This document shows positions 23,991 to 36,121 of a stretch of 64,000 nucleotides of DNA, piece after piece; the first letter of the stretch is position 1, and each line of letters opens with the position of its first letter. Position numbers and translations under genes: made by a program. The notes under the pieces are model-generated. The model did no database searches. It saw nothing but the letters and a program-made list of their open reading frames with translations, and was not told the origin of the DNA. The stretch is from Corylus avellana (Eukaryota > Streptophyta > Magnoliopsida > Fagales > Betulaceae), in the NCBI RefSeq assembly GCF_901000735.1, contig NC_081544.1:33183235-33247234 (forward strand). Reading direction: 5' to 3'.

Positions 23991-24767
23991 CTTAGAAATA
24001 AGTTCTACTTAAGCAAGCCATATTGTTGTCTAAGTTTAGTTAGGTGTGAAAAGCCATTTTGGCTCCATGTGACTATATACTTCTTCTTTGGACATTTTCA
24101 AGAGAAAAATAATAATAATTCAACCCCAATCATGGCAACAGTTGTATTAAGCTTAATTTTATTTGAGTCTGTTGCTTTATTATGAGATCAGAAACTATTA
24201 GAACTAGAAAATTTTGTACAATTTTTTTTTCTTATGTTTATTTCACTTTTCATAGATGCAGGGGGCACTCGTCCTTTGCATGATAGCATGATGAATCAGA
24301 TCTTTCATCTTGACATAAATTCACAAATTGGGAGTTGTATGCCACTTGCTGCTATGCGTATCGGAACAATGATCCACAACATTGAGATGAACCCGGGTCA
24401 AGGTGGCAAGCTTGTTCGAGCTCCAGGGACTTGTGCAAAGATCTTGAAAGAGCCATCGTCTAAATATTGTTTAGTGAGATTGCCTTCAGGTGCTGAGAAG
24501 TTGATTAGCACTCGGTGCCGGGCCACAATTGGTATGAATTCAAACCCAGGCCATGCAGCTCGGAAGCTCAGGAAAGCTGGGCAGAGCCGTTGGTTGGGTA
24601 TAAGACCAAAAGTTCGAGGAGTGGCTATGAATCCAGTAGATCATCCACATGGTGGAGGCGAGGGTAAGAGCAAGAGTAGTGGGAGTCATGGAAAGTGTTC
24701 TCGCACTCCTTGGGGCAAGCCTTGTAAGTCTGGTTACAAAACTGGACCCCTTAAGCGCAGAAAGTAG
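23237..24767 (+). CDS. RPL2: Mitochondrial ribosomal protein L2, C-terminal half
   Basis: Two exons, 23237-23333 and 24262-24767, joined through a split Gly codon, give 200 residues. Exon 1 (MALRRASSCFFNKLKLN...) is basic, lacks acidic residues and is Ser/Asn-rich, like a mitochondrial presequence. Exon 2 aligns with roughly the last 165 residues of bacterial L2. It has HNIEMNPGQGGKLVRAPGT, RATIGMNSNPGHAARKLRKAG, and the peptidyl-transferase-centre motif VAMNPVDHPHGGGEGK with its conserved histidine, ending GYKTGPLKRRK. The N-terminal RNA-binding half of L2 is absent. In many eudicots mitochondrial rpl2 is split and its 3' part is nuclear, which fits. The product should be imported and join the mitoribosome large subunit beside a separately encoded 5' half. 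A C/T-rich leader with a probable UTR intron precedes it. Confidence 0.93.
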
Positions 24768-25351
24768 TGTCAATCATTTTCTTTGTTTTGGTACTATACT
24801 CTCAAATCCATTTATGCACACTGTCAGACCCATTGGAGAGTTTGTCTTTGGAAATGCTTAAATTTCACTTGAAGTGAAGAAGTTTTATTGTGGATTGAGT
24901 TCCTCTAGCTGAATGCTATTGCCATCCCATAAACACATCTGTATTTTTCAACAATTGAAGGAATCTTTGATAATTTGTGTTAGGCTGATCATAGACCAGG
25001 TGTAAATAGTTGCTTGATTTGCTTTTATTGGGTAAGCCGGTCTACTAAATCATTCAAAACTTGATGTTTAGTTGTGCATAGTACTAAATCATGATGTTTG
25101 AACGAGGTCTTTGGTCCCTGCCGGTTTGTGCCCGAGTAGGGTTTATGGCTTGTCTGTTTGTGCTCGAAACAAGGCATAAAAAAGAAAAAGAAGGAAAAAA
25201 AAAATAAATTTTATCATTTTCTCTTGTTTGGTTATGTGACTTAAAAGAAAATAAAGGAGAAGAAAACATGTTTTTGGTAACTTTGGTTTGATTGAAATGG
25301 CATTTTTGTCTTTTTCATTTTTTAAATGTACAAAATACCACACAAATATAA

Positions 25352-25824
25352 CGTGGATTGTTGTGATTCTGTCAATGCATTTAAAATCATGGGTAAATAT
25401 TTGAAAAAGAGAGAACAAAAATAACAAAAATATTTCAATTCCAATTCTAAAATGAATAAAACCTTCTTCAAAAAATAAAAAAATAAAATGAATAAAACCT
25501 ACATCTACTAGATCTTAAGGCCCAAATACCTCATGCATGGTGGGAGAAACAAAACAAAGCACCGGATATTAGTTAATTGAAACAAGGCCACAGCAAAGGC
25601 AGCCCAAAGATAGCCACCAGAAAGCCCACCTGTCTTTTCACATCAAGCACTCCATTTTGGGTCATAGGTGTCTTTTCACATCCCACGAAGCCAACCTCTC
25701 TCTCTCTCTCTCTCTCACTATCTTTTTTATTTTATTTTATATTTTTTTAACTGGTTTTATTTCAAATTGAGTTTATATCAGAATCGGATCAATTATATAT
25801 TGTTTGCCATCTGCAGCCTAGATT
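25352..25824. repeat. Direct repeat flanking RPL2, copy 2
   Basis: The partner of 22011-22455. It has an internal duplication of AAAATGAATAAAACCT near 25450-25500, an extra AATTGAAACAAGGCCACA segment near 25575, and a longer CT microsatellite near 25697. Confidence 0.9.
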
Positions 25825-26085
25825 CTAGAATCTTTTTCGTAAAGAGGCACTTTTGGTCACAAGTTGTGTACCGACGAAACCAAACAATTTTTGTTTTTTT
25901 AATAACAATAAGAAACTTTGTAAGAATGTCAAAAAAAAAAAAAACTTTGTAAGCATAATTATTCAAAAGATTAAATTATATTATCCCCCACATAAACCCT
26001 GAACATTTGAATTGTTCCTTACCCAAGTTTAAGTAAGTTAGAACAATTATAACTTAACTAACAAAACGAGAAAAATACTTCTAAG

Positions 26086-26326
26086 TAGGGTTGTAAATGA
26101 ATATAGTCACTCACTAACAGTCTTGAACTCGGCTAGGTCTTGGTAGTCGATTGTGAACCCAAACTAGGTTTTATAATAAAACTAATCATACTCTTATAAA
26201 CTTGGCTTAATTTATATAACTATTTTTATTTTATAATGAGAGATCTTAAGAACTTTAGAAGATAAAAGGCAAATTTCTTCCTATATATATATTGAATTAT
26301 TGTTTTTGTGGCGAATTACAACCCTA
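26086..26326. mobile_element. MITE-like element with TAGGGTTGTAA ends
   Basis: The left end TAGGGTTGTAAATG and the reverse complement of the right end, TAGGGTTGTAATTCG, share 11 terminal bases. There is no coding content and no convincing target duplication. The TAGGG start suggests hAT, but this is not established. Confidence 0.5.
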
Positions 26327-27049
26327 TTAGCATCAAAAGAGGTGCCTCCATCTCCGTGGATTGGAATGATTTATCTGGAAAAGGCAGCTAAGCCCCCAGG
26401 CTGTAGGTTGTGATTGGTTTTCGCCCTTTAGCCAGCAGGGCATATGCAAGCATGCCACTCCCAAAGAGACAACTAGACAAACCCTACAGTACATCTCAGC
26501 CCCACTCCTTCCAGTCCATGCGAAAGGGAACATTTCAAACAACCTTCATTTCACATCCCATTCCAATATTCTTTCTATCAGACAAGATCTTGCAAATCCA
26601 TTACCCAATCCCTGACAAATCAATTCAATCACAATATAACATTCTGCGCGCACAAGCCTAATTCCAGCCCATTTTGCACTATTTTTTCTTTCTATGCACA
26701 ATTCAAACGCGTGGCAACTCTCAAGCCATTCTAAAAATTGGCTTCAGGATAAATCTTCTTCACACCATTTCACATTTCCTCCAAGATAAATCAGCTGGCT
26801 ACCAAATTTAACTCAAAGCGCCGAGATTCATCTTAGTATAGTAACGAAATCAGTATAGTAACTCCAACTCACCCACTCACGCGAACAAACAAAACAAATA
26901 ACGGGAAAAACAAATGCAACAAAAAACCGTTACACGTAACGGATAATTGCAGTTTTTACCAAAATAAGTAAAAAAAAAACAAAACAAAAAAAAGTAATTG
27001 CAGAGATTGCAGGATTTCCAACTGTAGATTGTGAGAGGTGTGCACGATC

Positions 27050-28152
27050 TTAATCAATCAAATCGGTGGTGGTCATTTTAAGCCGTCTGATTGGAGAATC
27101 TAAAGGTGTGGGAATAGACGGTGCTGATGACGACGATGTAGGCGACCGTGATGGCGATTCTGATGAAGAAGATGACGGTGATGATGAAATGGACGGTTCT
27201 GATGAACTCAGATCGCAACAATCTTGTAGCTTTCTCTTGTTGATCCCTCCTCTACTACTCTCACTTCCAACTCCGTCCTCTCTCATCATGTAATCCTTCA
27301 ACCGCTTCACGTCCGATAACTTCACCGGCTTCACTATGAAATCCTCTGCCCCTTCCTCCAAACATCTATATCATACAATTATTTTAAATTAAAAAATCAA
27401 ATCAAATCAAATATAATTCTCTAACGAGTAACGAGTAAGTATGCTTCACTTAATTTTTTTTGCAATTAATTTTAAATACCTGTCAATACGCGCTAAGACG
27501 TTCTCAGACGACATAATCACCACCGGAATCTCTCTGAATGTAGAGGATTCCTGTTCCAACAACAGGATCGAATTACATTTACAAGAATTGGTTAAATTTC
27601 TGCGTAGAAAGTGAATTATGTGAAAATTTTCTAACCTTGATTTTCTTGAGCAACTCGTATCCAGTCATTCCAGGCATACAGTAGTCTGTGATGATCAGAT
27701 CCACCTTCAAGCCCTAAAGGTGACACAGAGCTAAGAATCAGAACCTGAAATACAAAGAAACAAAATCCTATACTGGAAATGAAGATGAAGCAATCTAGTT
27801 TGTTTGAATTAATCTCATTCTGCTCAAACTCACATCAAAACCAACGGAGGCGCTCTTCTCCTCGTCCAGCCCCAGGAATTGCAGGGCTCTCCTTCCACTA
27901 TCCACGGCCGTCACTGCACATTCGGACCGTTTTTCCATTCAAAATTCCATGAAACAAACATAACCTATAAGAAAAGTGAAAATTCTGATCAACTGGCAAA
28001 CCTTTGAAAGAAGAAATTTTAAGCAATCGCTCAATGACCTTCCGATCAACGAGGCTGTCGTCAACGGCCAGAACGTGAGCTTCTTCGGAATCAGACGGCG
28101 AAACATCAAAAGCGTCAATCATCCGCCGTGAAACGACAAAGTTACCCTCCAT
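27050..28152 (-). CDS. RR (type-A): Type-A response regulator (cytokinin signalling)
   Basis: Five exons on the minus strand, 28152-28002, 27913-27834, 27713-27636, 27550-27480 and 27365-27050, give 231 residues with consistent phases. It is a single receiver domain (about 25-150) with acidic pair D31/D32 in [12 protein letters not shown], phospho-acceptor D87 in [22 protein letters not shown] (115-120) and invariant K139 in DFIVKPVKL. The C-terminal tail is Ser/Pro-rich with no GARP DNA-binding domain, which makes it type A and not type B. Type-A regulators are cytokinin-induced negative feedback components that receive phosphate from histidine phosphotransfer proteins. The five-exon structure is the family norm. 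It probably belongs near ARR3/4 or ARR8/9, but I cannot place it firmly. The 5' flank has a CT microsatellite. Confidence 0.95.
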
Positions 28153-29604
28153 ATCCGAGTTAGTAAATATTTACCGAACGTAGACTCTTTTTTTTCTTTC
28201 TAAATTTTTGATTTTCTTGAAGAAGAGGCAAAAGAAACAAAACAAAGGTTCCCCCTCTGCCTCTTTGGCTAATCTTCTCTTATACGCTGCAATGTAAATG
28301 GTCTACCTGTCTCGGTCTCTCTCTCTCTCTCTCTTTGTATTAGTCCCTTTCTCAAATCCGATCTTTCTCTCTCTAAGAAATCTCAAAATCTGCTTTTTTT
28401 AATACAAGCCATAACGCTGAGATTCGATATCCACTTTGGTGCGATCTCCAAATCACGGCACTCATATCTCGCGCGAGTGTCCTGATCGTATCGCGAGCAG
28501 ACCCTGACCGATATTTTACGCGATATGTTGGTCAATCTTAGGAACGTGTGCCACAGTGATTGGTTGGGTGTGGAAGTTGACCGCAAGTCAACAGAGGACC
28601 GCGCCGTCAAATCCGTAGGTGGGAAAAAAAAAAAAAAAATCAGACAGAGCGACAAGAAGGGCTCGGGAACCGGCGGCATGAAAAAGAGGGAAGATTTTTA
28701 CCGCCTTTTGCCGGTGGACATTTACTATGCGGTTCGTACAGTCTGACAGATGAGTTCCCATCTTCCCAAGTCTTTCTTTTACATTTCCTCGCAATAAAGA
28801 TACGATAGGCAAGTATCTTTGCCAATCTTGTGAGCCTCGCTTACACCCCCCCCCCAACCGCCCTCATACACGTGCTACCTCGTGCTCCGTATTTCCCTTT
28901 TGATCTTCATCAAATATTATGGAGGTCCGTAATCCGTATATATGGTTCAATCATTTTGAATATTTATTAAGGGAAATTGTAAGAATTCTCAAAGCAACTT
29001 GTATATAAAAAAAGCTTGTTGATTAAGAATAATAATTTTTTCTTAAACAATGCTCCAACAATACTTTGTTGACGTAATTCTAATCCTTACGATCCATTAA
29101 ATATTTCAGCTACTGGTAGGTAAATGTTGCCGTGTGAGTTTTAGCTTGTTGGGAGATTATTTGCATTCAGCTACCTTATTTGTGATCTACATTTATGAAT
29201 TTTAAATGGAAATTCAATTTTTTTTTTCTACTTTTATTTTACTTTTGTTAAAATAATATCAATGTTTATTATAAATTAAACTCTAGAGTTCTCTTTTAGA
29301 AAGTGAAAAATACAATTATAGTACGACAATTTTTTATAATTTTTTTTAAAGGCTCCTTGGCTGTCATTTAGGCTTGGTTTTTTATACATCTAAATCCTCT
29401 CAAAGTTTTAAGGTACTCTATAAGATGTAATCCCTTGAATATTTTAATCAATATTTGTAATGTTAATTAATAAATGCTGATTTGATCGGATTTAAATAAT
29501 TTAGTTTAAAAATAATAATTATAACTTAAAAAATCTACACAATATAAGAGATCCTAACCCGATTCTTACTGCCAATAAAAGATATTTTAATTACGTAGCT
29601 CAAG

Positions 29605-30253
29605 CCCCTCACTCGATTTTTTTTTTTTTTTTTTTTATGGAAATTTGAGAATTTTATTAATTAAAGATTACGGGCATAAAAAATTCTTACAGTACAAAGT
29701 ATAAAGGTCTACAAAAGCATAGTCACATGCTATGAGATTACAAAGTCATCGATACAAACAAAAATTCTTACAATCAAGTGATATTTATGATTTCAATTTT
29801 TTGCTAATTCATGTACAAATATAGTTAAAGAGCAAATCTGCTCTTCAAGACATGGGTAGTCAAATTTCTTAACAAAATTTATTTAAGTTCTCATACCAAA
29901 TTATCAAGGCGGTAAGAAATAATCCCTTACATCTAATTATTTTTTCTCACTTGTAAGGGTAAATTTAGAGAGAATAAACATCTTATTCAAAACAAAAACA
30001 CAAACAAACAACCAGTAAGCAGCAGCAGCGGCCGAGAATGAGATGAATGGCACAACAGGATGAAAGATAGACGGGCGCATAGCGAAAATGCCGAAATTGC
30101 TGATCCGGGCGAAAAACACCTACAAACATAAAAAATAAAAAAATAAAAAAATAAAAAAAAGGAGAAAGAAAGTAAGAGCCGAGAATATAAGGAAAAGAGG
30201 AGAGGAGAGAGAGCATATCCTCAAAACTGTTTTCTGCCCCCTCACTCGATTTT
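29605..30253 (-). mobile_element. Poly(A)-tailed retro-insertion with 16-bp target duplication
   Basis: CCCCTCACTCGATTTT occurs at 29605-29620 and again at 30238-30253. Between them is about 617 bp that begins on the plus strand with a T-run (a poly(A) tail on the minus strand) and has an AATAAA signal on the minus strand about 20 bases before the tail. These are the marks of target-primed reverse transcription by LINE machinery. The insert has no recognisable protein domain, so it may be a truncated LINE, a SINE-like element or a processed copy of a non-coding or UTR-rich transcript. Confidence 0.8.
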
Positions 30254-33200
30254 AAGGTGAGCCACTTGGCCAAAAAACAAAATCAATTCACTATACAATT
30301 TTTTTTTTTTTTTTTTTTTTGTAACAATTCACTCTACAATTTGATCGCACACTTTCCACCCAATGATGTGGACACCAACCATATCTGATATCACTAACAA
30401 CCTTAATGATAAAGGGCGTGAAGAATAAAGTTTCCAACCTTAATGTTACAAATCATGTATTTATTTTACAAATATCTCATAATATTAATGTGATCGTTTT
30501 AAATATTTTTTGAATTAAAGATTAAATTAAGATCACCATAAAATAAAGGTGCAGTTTACAGCAATATTCTTTTTTTTTTTTATATTCTTATTTCTGTTAA
30601 ACCATTGATTTTTTTTATTTTTTTTTATTTTTTTTAACTTTAAGGCGATGGGAATAGGACTTGGGAGGATTGAAATCCAAACAGCAGATAAATCTTACGT
30701 TGACTATCTTTTATATATTACTTATATGGCTAGTATGTTTAGATCCATTTATTTGGGCATATGAAAATTCCTTAGACTTGCTTACCTAACAATATAGAAA
30801 AAAAATTAATTAATTGATGGTAATACTTATCAACTCATGCCAAGAAACACGAGCAGACGCGTTGGATGGGTGTGTTGGGATGTTGATGTAGCACGAAAGT
30901 GTGGTATACACACTTGAATTGAAATTAATGTGTGGCAGGGCCAACACGACAGGGGACAGAATTGAGGAGATTTGGAAGTCCCAAGGAAATCTGGAGGTGG
31001 GACCACGAATTCCTTTTCTGTGCTTGGACTTTTGCTACCCAAAGTTCATTCTTTCAGACACTGCAGATCAAATCTGGGATATTTCTCTCGAGTTGTCTTT
31101 CCAAGATTGATTTTTCTCTCGTAGTCAGATCTCACCCGTATCGCTGGTTTATGGCGATTGGTGTGGACCAGAGGTGAGCTAATCTCACAGCGCGATTTCT
31201 TCTTGGTTGTCATCACAATCTCACCTCCCCAGCCCGAAGAAGCACATTTTTTTCCCAAAAAAAAGGACCGCGTATTTGCCTCAAAGTAATACAGGAACAA
31301 GACAGCCACAAATTACGGACGGTCACGTATTGGATACGGGCTTGTGCTCTTTTGCATGTGTTGCAAATTAATCAAACTCCTGAACCTTCTTCAGCCTCTC
31401 TCGCAGTCTTTCATCCGTAGACAAACTTGTCGATGCATATGTTATATCTTTTAAAAAAAAACAGTGACAGTCTAATAAAATACATCAGATACTCTCGTCC
31501 CTGCCATGTTTAATAATCCATAACATCATTTTGGGATGTCCCATTTGTCCATCTTCAAAAGTCAAAATATAAAATTTATTCACTTTTTAGGGCAATATTT
31601 ATTCGGGCGCATCTTTCTCATATCTCTTTTATTGTACTAATTGTATTTTATAATTTGGGAGTTTGTTGCTTCTCATTGCAGTGCTATACTATACATCACC
31701 CGTTTACTCTTTTTTGTCCTACTTTGTTAGAAAGCGAATAAATATTGATATATATTTTTTTTAATAAAAAGCGAAGGGATAAAAGTAGAATTACATTATG
31801 GTTTAGTTGTAGCATTTTTCTAAGGTAAATTAAATACATGGTTTATTCAATATCTTGTCCTTAAAATGCGTGTTTATACTTTGTTTTGGTACGAAATTGA
31901 CTTAATAAAATGGTGGAGAATCGTGAAAGGCTGAGGAGTGGGGGAGAGCAATTAAATCAATATATATTCGCTTTTCAAACTTTCAAACTTAAGTTAAGGG
32001 TGAGTACCGATCCCTTAAATTTATATTGGTACGAATTTTGATGATAGAAGCGATTGTGTTGATCAATTTTAATTTAGTGAGTTGATTCGGTCAGGTTCAG
32101 CCGAATCTCATACTCAAAAAGGTAGGTCGGTCGTTTTGGATGCCGAGGTCATTGTTCAGTTTGTCAATTCGATGCTGTGGCCACTTTGCTCTCATCACGG
32201 CATCTTGAGTTTGATTTTTTTCAAATAGGCTCTTTTTTGTTATTCTTATGGAAGCATTTTAATTGTTATTTATTATTATTTTTATGAATTTAGAGTAAGA
32301 AAGATCCTCATTGATCTCTTTATCTTTTTTCGCAATCGCTACAAATAAATAAAAAAACAAAAACAAAAACAAACAAACAAATCGAGCTTAGATACAAATT
32401 AAAACTCTATTGAAGCAGATTTGCAGGCCACAAGATTGGATTATGGGTCTTTTGCAAAATAAAGAGAAACTTAATGAAAAACTGTCAACTCTTGAAAGAC
32501 TGGGTAGGTTTCATGCTTAAGTTAATAGAGTATTTTAAGAGAGAAAAAAAAAATGTAATAAAAAGAGTTTTAGGAAAGAGGAAAATGCCTGAGTTTTGGA
32601 GATGGTGACACATTTAGTTTGAGGCTCCTTGGAGGTGATTTTTAAATGCTTGCCATATGACAGAGTTGGTAGCTTTTATACTAGCTATTTGTAGGTAGGA
32701 TGCTCATACATCTCTTTAACTCTATGTGTGAGTAGGCCTTCACCTAAGATGGGTCTTAGACTTTGGGCCCTATGCTTAAATAGCTGTATCCGTTAACCTA
32801 CATTCACATGACCGACCTGTCTAGCTGATTATACATGAGAATCTTATTTTTATTTGCAATCTAAAATTGCCTTTAGCCTTCAACATTGAGCGCAAAGTGT
32901 TGGTTGTCAAGTGCTTAGGCAGGACCGTGAGTGTTGGAGTGGCCAACACGTACTGTGGGTCTTAGCTAAAATTGCACGCTCAATACTAATGAGCAAAGGG
33001 TTTTTCTAATTATTATAAGGCCAGTATAAAATGACTCCATAATTTGGCCAAAAATCCTTGATGAAACTTGTAACTATATATATATATTCGACTAACAAAT
33101 CTCTTGTAATAGAAATTGGATTATAATACTTGACAATCAAAATTAAAGTTTGTAGAGTAATATTTACCAAGTAAAAAAAAAAAAAAAAAAAGAAAAAACC

Positions 33201-33821
33201 ATCAATAATAGAAATCAAAGCCCATGACATAAATTATAATGCTCTCCAAATAAATGCGTGAAAAATATGTGATTTACTTTTCAACAATCCACTAGTTTCT
33301 ACTGCTAAAGCATATGAAAATGTCATAAAAAGAGTTCGGTGTGAAATTGATGTTGTCATATATATGAAACGTTTGGCCAAAAGCCTATGAAGACAATTTT
33401 CAATTAAATTTTCATGCAAAGTAAATTATTAACTTGATTATTATTATTATGTATACGAAATTGCTGCCTATAATTCGATAAAATCATAAAAGTATTAAGA
33501 ATTGGTTGACTTTGTAATCATGAAAAGCAAAGCTAAACAAACAAAGCTTATAATAGGGAGGCATTAAATAAAATAAGAACTAATTTTCACTTTAGTCAAA
33601 CAGAATCTCAATTTGGGGCACCAAGGATCCCATAGTTTAATAAAGCGCCGTTTACCTTTTCATGATTATCAAGAGGCCATTAATAGTGTGGAGCCGTAAC
33701 TTACCGGCGGGTTCAACGGCTCAGGATTTATTATTTGAAAAATAATTGGGATCCTATAAATTTTATTATAACTTCATTTTTTTTTTAAATGACTGTTTAG
33801 AGTCGGTGAAATGATTAATGA

Positions 33822-34045
33822 CATGTTTAGAATTGTGTTTGAGGAGCTTAAAAGTACTTTTAATGCTCAAAAAATTCGTTTGAAGAAAAAGTACTCGTTT
33901 GATAAAAAAATTAAAAGTACTTTTAAGGGTCCAAAAAACTTAAAAATTGTCAAAAAATACTTTTAGCAAAAGCTTAAAAATGAAGTTTTTGCCTAAAAGC
34001 TCTTTTAGACTTAAAAGTTTTATTTCTTAAACGCAATCCCAAATA
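33822..34045. mobile_element. hAT-like MITE remnant
   Basis: The left end (GTTTAGAATTGTGTTTGAGG) and the reverse complement of the right end (GTTTGGGATTGCGTTTAAGA-type) match imperfectly. Both are followed by AGCTTAAAAGTACTTTTAA-like sequence, repeated within. It is non-coding. Confidence 0.5.
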
Positions 34046-34149
34046 AACTTTAAGAGTATCGGTGACAAATCAGTTTTAAAATTGTAAGTTATGTTTGTCT
34101 TTTGTTTTATGTTCTAAAGACAAAAAACAACCAAAAACACAAAATTAAT

Positions 34150-34440
34150 TTTACTTTTATGTCATGTTATACATCACATTTTTATTTTACTTTGCTAATG
34201 TGATTTTTTTTTTTTTCTTCGAACAATGACTAATTCAAAGACTGATTGACGGTGTCACTTTAACAAAGTGAGATAAAATTATGCAAAAAATGTGGTACAT
34301 TACATTTCTCAAACAAAAAATGCATTACAAAACATGTTAACAATGGCTAATCTAAGAGCTGATGGGCACTATCACATAAACCCAGTAAAATGAATAAAAT
34401 ACGAGTGACATAAAAATGTAGTATGTAACATTACTCAACA
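34150..34440. mobile_element. Degenerate foldback element
   Basis: TTATGTCATGTTATACATCACATT near the left end is loosely inverted at the right end (GTAATGTTACATACTACATT on the reverse strand). Inside, AATGACTAATTCAAAGACTGAT and AATGGCTAATCTAAGAGCTGAT are direct repeats about 100 bp apart. Confidence 0.45.
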
Positions 34441-35728
34441 AATGTTGTCATGGTATTCCGAGTAATTCTATAAGTTTTTATTGTGTTACTCTAAGGATGA
34501 TGTAGCTCTTCAAATTACTATTGGCCTTCTAATTGATCACTATTGAATTTAATCAAATGATAATTTTAAAAGCCATCTCATTTTTTTAAGGAATTTGTAT
34601 CATAATATCAATCTTATCGTTTCTTTTAACGGGAAATGAGTATGGGTGATGTTCCATGTTGCAAAACTAAATCATATATTGGGAGTACAAGTTATGGCCG
34701 ACCAATTGAACTAATTGTATGGATCAGATCCGATCATGCGTTGAAGGTTCAAATGCAAGAGGTTGAATCATCTTTTTCAACAACTTTAAAGGGTTAAAAA
34801 AACAAAAGAACAATGACCGTGTGAATGATCCCTCTTTTTTCTTATAAGATATGGCATCTCCTTTTTCAAAATGGAGTGTGATTTGGGGCATCTTTTGCAT
34901 GCTGTTTCTTGTACTAGCAAAATCCACAGGAGCTTTGGATCCCTCTTTACCAGACAGGTAATCAGAACATCTTTCCAAAAATTTCAAACACTTATCACTT
35001 CAGGACTATAGGATATGTGGGGGGTACATCAAAGGATATGCTATAATATTATCGGAATAATAATATTGGTTAAGATTTTGAAGAAAAAGGGTCGGTTGGA
35101 TGGCCTTGAAAGATGATTTCACTTAACCGTTGATATATTCTTTTTAGAGTCATCATTAGATGGGCCGTGATTCCAACATTTGTCCTACTCCCATTGGTTG
35201 AAATAATCATTTAGGCTTAGCCACACATGAATGAAGTTCATGGCATCTTGTGCATGCATATGCTAAGCAAAATGTAGCCCTAACTTTCCTTAGTGGATCC
35301 CAATAGAAGCCAAGATTTTGGATATTGATCACATCATCGTACAAGGGAACTTACACATTAGTGTTGAAGCAATCCTTATTGACCCAAATTGAGGAACTAG
35401 AGGATTCGTCCCATTGATAAGGACATTTGTAAAAATGGCATGTGTTTTAAATGGACTTAAAAATAAATATGAATACATGTTAGTTTAATTACCAGGCTAA
35501 GTTAAAAGAAATTTCACTAACTAAGTTTAGAGAAAAATTATGAATTAAGTATGTTTGTTACCGTGTTTCAGAGGATGTTTTTGGAATTCGGATCTTAAAA
35601 ATTTGTTAAGATTGTTAATAATTTAGACAATAAATATCAAAGAGTTTCTATGAAGTCGATATGCCCATAAAAAGAAAAAAAAAGAAAAGAAAAAAAAGAA
35701 AGAAAAAGGTAGCACTTAACCCAAAGGT

Positions 35729-35774
35729 AGGTCTGATTTGTTCTCAAAAAAAAAAAAAAAAGGTCTGATTTGTT
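35729..35774. repeat. Poly(A) micro-insertion between 14-bp duplicates
   Basis: AGGTCTGATTTGTT at 35729-35742 and again at 35761-35774 flank only CTC plus an A-run. Confidence 0.8.
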
Positions 35775-36121
35775 GAGAAAGTGGAATCTTGCAACAGGAA
35801 CTCTAGCTCCAGACCTAACTTCAGAAGGAAAGCGCCCCGTAGATTGGTTTCTGTGTTTACCCAGTCATCTTCCATAATAAGGACGCCATGGTTACAACAT
35901 GTGTATGAAAGCAAGAGTAAACCTTAACCCAATGGTCCATTTTTGTTGTTGGGGCCCAAATTTTATAGCCTTAAGAAGTGTAAATAGGGTGGGAAATAAT
36001 TTTGGGCTGGTTGAAGGTGGATTTGAGCAAAGTTAGACAGGCCCAAGATTTTCATTTTGAAATCTGCACCATTGGAATTTTATTTGGCAGTTATGCTGTG
36101 AGGGAGGTGACCCAGGAAGCA

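Larger units (their letters stand above)
24768..27049. other. Intergenic between RPL2 and response regulator
   Basis: Holds the RPL2 3' UTR, copy 2 of the direct repeat (25352-25824), a MITE-like element (26086-26326) and, at 26330-26560, a more complex, less AT-rich patch with a 69-codon minus-strand ORF that I do not recognise. The stretch 26600-27049 probably includes the response-regulator 3' UTR. Confidence 0.55.
28153..36121. other. Repeat-rich intergenic region
   Basis: An 8-kb gene desert. The first 700 bases are the response-regulator promoter side, including a CT run (28315-28334) and a higher-G/C patch at 28400-28860. Further on are a poly(A)-tailed insertion (29605-30253), an unrecognised less AT-rich patch at 30820-31320, many A/T tracts, a hAT-like MITE (33822-34045), a degenerate foldback (34150-34440) and a tiny poly(A) insertion (35729-35774). 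I see no convincing gene. Confidence 0.55.

Noticed and set aside
22011..25824. The two 450-bp repeats as LTRs of a retrotransposon
   Set aside because: They lack clear TG...CA ends, a primer-binding site, a polypurine tract and any gag-pol sequence, and an intron-containing host gene lies between them.
26333..26542. 69-codon minus-strand frame in a complex patch
   Set aside because: The sequence is less repetitive than its surroundings, but I recognise no protein or RNA family and see no promoter or splice signals. It is mentioned only as part of the intergenic region.
36002..36121. Upstream in-frame ATG for the MYND gene
   Set aside because: It would add 40 residues of hydrophobic, unconserved sequence. 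The family starts at the MECAGKG position.
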